A stretch of 64,000 bases of DNA from Labrenzia sp. CE80 (lineage in GTDB: Bacteria > Pseudomonadota > Alphaproteobacteria > Rhizobiales > Stappiaceae). A program made the position numbers and the translations under genes. Below are positions 61,999 to 64,000 of the stretch, piece by piece. The stretch lies in assembly GCF_009650605.1 (NCBI RefSeq), contig NZ_WAJT01000002.1, positions 930,001-994,000 of the forward strand, in the 5' to 3' direction. The first letter of the stretch is position 1. The number at the start of each line of letters is the position of its first letter. A model generated the notes under the pieces. It saw nothing but the letters and a program-made list of their open reading frames with translations, was not told the origin of the DNA and made no database searches.

Positions 61999-63036
61999 GT
62001 GAAATTTAAGACCCTCGTTAGCGCAACCGCTCTGGCCGTTGCTTCCACCGCATTTGTTGGCGCTGCTCAGGCTCGTGACCAGGTTCAGATCGCTGGTTCT
62101 TCCACAGTTCTGCCTTACGCGTCCATCGTTGCTGAAGCTTTCGGCGAAAACACCGACTTCCCGACCCCGGTCGTTGAGTCTGGCGGTTCCTCCGCTGGCC
62201 TGAAGCGTTTCTGTGAAGGCGTCGGCGAGAACACCATCGACGTTGCAAACGCATCGCGCAAAATCCGCGAAAAAGAAATCAAGGCCTGTGCTGAAGCTGG
62301 TGTCAAAGACATCATCGAAGTTCGCATCGGCTACGATGGGATCGTTTTCGCTTCTCAGCAGAGCGGCCCGGCTTTCACCGCGTTCCAGCCTTCCGATATC
62401 TTCAATGCTATCGGCGCAAAGGTTCTCAAGGACGGCGCAGTTGTCGACAACCCTTACAACTCCTGGGCTGAGTTCAACTCGGACCTTCCGGACGTTGAAA
62501 TCGCAATGTTCATCCCGGGCACCAAGCACGGCACACGCGAAGTCTTCGAAGACAAGGTTCTTCTGAAGGGCTGTGAAGAAACTGGCGCCATGAAAGCCAT
62601 GATGGACGGCGGCATGTCCGAAGACGACGCTGAAGACGCATGTCTCAACGTTCGCGCTGACGGCAAGTCCACCGACATCGACGGTGACTACACCGAGACC
62701 CTTGCTCGCATCGACTCCAACTCTAACGGCATCGGCGTTTTCGGTCTGGCGTTCTACGAGAACAACACCGACAAGCTCAAGGTTGCCACCATGGGCGACG
62801 TTGCTCCTTCCACCGAGACCATCGCTTCTGGTGAGTATCCGGTTTCCCGTCCGCTGTTCTTCTACGTCAAGAAGGCACACATCGGCGTGATCCCAGGTCT
62901 GAAGGAATACGCACAGTTCTTCATCGCTGACGAAATCGCTGGTCCTCAGGGCCCGCTGGCTCAGTACGGTCTGGTTTCCGATCCGGAGCTGGCTGCTACT
63001 CAGGCGTCTATCGCCGCTGAAGAGACCATGAAGTAA
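61999..63036 (+). CDS. pstS: phosphate ABC transporter substrate-binding protein PstS-2
   Basis: 345 aa from GTG 61999 with GGGAG just upstream. Sec signal 'LVSATALAVASTAFVGAAQA', then 'DQVQIAGSSTVLPYASIVAE', 'ESGGSSAGLKRFCEGVG', 'NASRKIREKEIK' and 'GTKHGTREVFED'. Periplasmic phosphate receptor. Codons are strongly selected (GCT, GGT, GTT, ATC, AAG, GAA), unlike pstS-1, so very high expression is expected when induced. A terminator separates it from pstC. Confidence 0.93.
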   Translation: MKFKTLVSATALAVASTAFVGAAQARDQVQIAGSSTVLPYASIVAEAFGENTDFPTPVVESGGSSAGLKRFCEGVGENTIDVANASRKIREKEIKACAEAGVKDIIEVRIGYDGIVFASQQSGPAFTAFQPSDIFNAIGAKVLKDGAVVDNPYNSWAEFNSDLPDVEIAMFIPGTKHGTREVFEDKVLLKGCEETGAMKAMMDGGMSEDDAEDACLNVRADGKSTDIDGDYTETLARIDSNSNGIGVFGLAFYENNTDKLKVATMGDVAPSTETIASGEYPVSRPLFFYVKKAHIGVIPGLKEYAQFFIADEIAGPQGPLAQYGLVSDPELAATQASIAAEETMK

Positions 63037-63053
63037 TCGAGCTTTGCTCGATC

Positions 63054-63080
63054 GGGGCGGCGCTTTCGCCGCCCCTTTTT
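63054..63080 (+). terminator. terminator between pstS-2 and pstC
   Basis: GGGGCGGCG (63054-63062), loop CTTT, CGCCGCCCC (63067-63075), five T. It lies inside the apparent operon, 41 bases before pstC, so it is probably leaky and lowers permease relative to binding protein. Confidence 0.9.
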
Positions 63081-63121
63081 CCTTCCTGACTTACATTGTC
63101 GAAAAACTTTCGGGGAAGCAG

Positions 63122-64000
63122 ATGCCTTTATTTTGGCTCATCTTGATCGTCCTCGCCGTCGCTACGGTGGGTTACGTTCTGGGGCGGTCGCGGGCCTTGG
63201 CCAGTGCTGGGGGAGAGCGGCGGAAACTGCACTCGCTTCCATCATATTACGGCGCCAACGTCGCGATGAAAGCCGCCGTGCCGGCCTTCTTGCTGATGAT
63301 TGTCTGGCTCTTGGCGCAGCCATTCTACATCGACAATTCCATCTCCGGCATGATCCCGGACTCTGCGATCAGCGAGGGGTCTTCTCGCGGTCTGGTGATG
63401 GCGGAGGTTCGGCGCGCTGCCAGAGGATTGGACAACGCAGTTGCGATGGGTGAAATCACGGATGATTTCGCTCGCAACGCACGCGCTGACTTCAACGACA
63501 TCACCGCCCGTCTCAAAGAGGCCGGCCAGATCGTCACGTCCGAGATCACACAGCCCGTTATGCGGGCGGCTCAGCGGTTCCGAATTCTGGATGCGACCGC
63601 AAGCCTGTTTATGGCAATCGCCGTGCTTCTCGTTGCTGTCATCGGTGCCCTGTGGGGTTTGCGTGAGACCAAGGCCGACTTCTGGGCGCGCAACACCGTT
63701 GAAGGCGGCGTGAAGGCGCTTCTGATTGGTGCTGCTTCGATCGCGATTTTGACGACGATCGGCATCGTGCTCTCGCTGGTGTTCAACACCATCGAATTCT
63801 TCAGGCTCTATCCGGCCATTGACTTCTTCACAGGTCTGACCTGGTCTCCGAGCTTCTCCGGCCGTGGCGGATCATCAGAGCTGGGCATCATTCCGTTGCT
63901 CTGGGGCACCTTCTACATTTCGATCGTTGCTCTTGCGGTTGCCGTTCCTGTGGGCCTTTTCGCAGCGATCTATCTTTCAGAATACGCCGGTCCCCGCGTT
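63122..64000 (+). CDS. pstC: phosphate ABC transporter permease PstC, N-terminal part
   Basis: 293 codons inside the window, open to the right edge. Start ATG 63122 after GGGGAAG. It has the long N-terminal region of alphaproteobacterial PstC: a first helix (2-20, 'WLILIVLAVATVGYVLGRSR'), a helix near 50-70, a periplasmic stretch of about 90 residues, more helices, and then the transporter core ('GIIPLLWGTFYISIVALAVA', 'VGLFAAIYLSEYAG'). With PstA and PstB it forms the high-affinity Pi importer. Confidence 0.92.
   Translation, partial: MPLFWLILIVLAVATVGYVLGRSRALASAGGERRKLHSLPSYYGANVAMKAAVPAFLLMIVWLLAQPFYIDNSISGMIPDSAISEGSSRGLVMAEVRRAARGLDNAVAMGEITDDFARNARADFNDITARLKEAGQIVTSEITQPVMRAAQRFRILDATASLFMAIAVLLVAVIGALWGLRETKADFWARNTVEGGVKALLIGAASIAILTTIGIVLSLVFNTIEFFRLYPAIDFFTGLTWSPSFSGRGGSSELGIIPLLWGTFYISIVALAVAVPVGLFAAIYLSEYAGPRV

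Noticed and set aside
1..64000. CRISPR arrays, insertion sequences, prophage, rRNA or complete tRNA genes
   Set aside because: None seen on either strand when reading for regular repeats, transposase motifs or cloverleaf patterns.

Overview
The window looks like chromosomal DNA of an alphaproteobacterium of the order Hyphomicrobiales (Rhizobiales), with Stappia, Labrenzia or Roseibium as a reasonable but unproven guess. Evidence is the even, moderately high GC, and lineage-typical genes: btaA/btaB betaine-lipid synthesis, an alphaproteobacterial dihydroorotase next to ygfZ, a RibB protein with an inactive GTP cyclohydrolase II tail, phoR followed by pstS and pstC, and pdxH beside a dnaJ-like gene. 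I see no rRNA, tRNA, CRISPR array, insertion sequence or prophage. One AT-rich patch (about 33.1-33.7 kb) stands out.

Layout. 0-4.3 kb: start of ygfZ, a dihydroorotase-family gene, a DUF2061 protein, an XRE regulator and an L,D-transpeptidase. 4.3-6.4 kb: btaA-btaB behind a Pho box. 6.4-12.5 kb: small conserved proteins, a LysE exporter, Nudix, SRAP, a TPR-methyltransferase and an outer-membrane barrel. 12.6-14.7 kb: dnaA and a long non-coding stretch. 14.7-21.7 kb: a TetR/oxidoreductase divergon with a double operator, an FAD-linked 2-hydroxyacid dehydrogenase, fabI, a histidine phosphatase and a DUF3095 cyclase-like protein. 21.7-31.0 kb: a GGDEF/EAL protein, aroC, a TauE/LysR divergon, a dienelactone hydrolase and a TAXI-type TRAP transporter. 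31.2-48.3 kb is almost wholly minus strand: Bcr/CflA efflux, RibB, methyltransferases, tlyA, a copper-delivery pair (SCO, PCu(A)C), an MFS protein, dxs, a LuxR regulator, xseB, a histone-deacetylase-like gene and sua5. 48.4-51.9 kb: an acyl-CoA dehydrogenase / crotonase / SDR operon. 52-58.3 kb: dnaJ-like, pdxH, corA, small membrane proteins, DUF1499 and an MBL hydrolase. 58.5-59.0 kb: an SRPBCC pseudogene. 59.2-64 kb: phoR, two pstS genes and the start of pstC.

The clearest theme is phosphate. Three promoters (btaA, pstS-1, pstS-2) carry the same 12-base core GTCAYMAAACTG inside a 7-4-7 direct-repeat Pho box, and a looser box precedes phoR. In the two best cases a TAT -10-like element starts exactly 10 bases after the box. 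The cell therefore probably replaces phospholipid with betaine lipid under the same PhoR-PhoB signal that raises Pi uptake, as known for Sinorhizobium meliloti. An intrinsic terminator between pstS-2 and pstC would keep binding protein in excess of permease.

Other points: an XRE-like DNA-binding domain fused to RibB; a GGTEF/EAL protein convergent with a DUF3095 cyclase-like protein; a pseudogene broken by exactly two in-frame TAA codons; two intergenic stretches that may encode small RNAs; and two short proteins (44 and 47 aa) that are easy to miss. No wholly new multi-gene system could be demonstrated. The best candidates for new biology are the HTH-RibB fusion, the DUF3095/GGTEF-EAL pair and the two small-RNA candidates.
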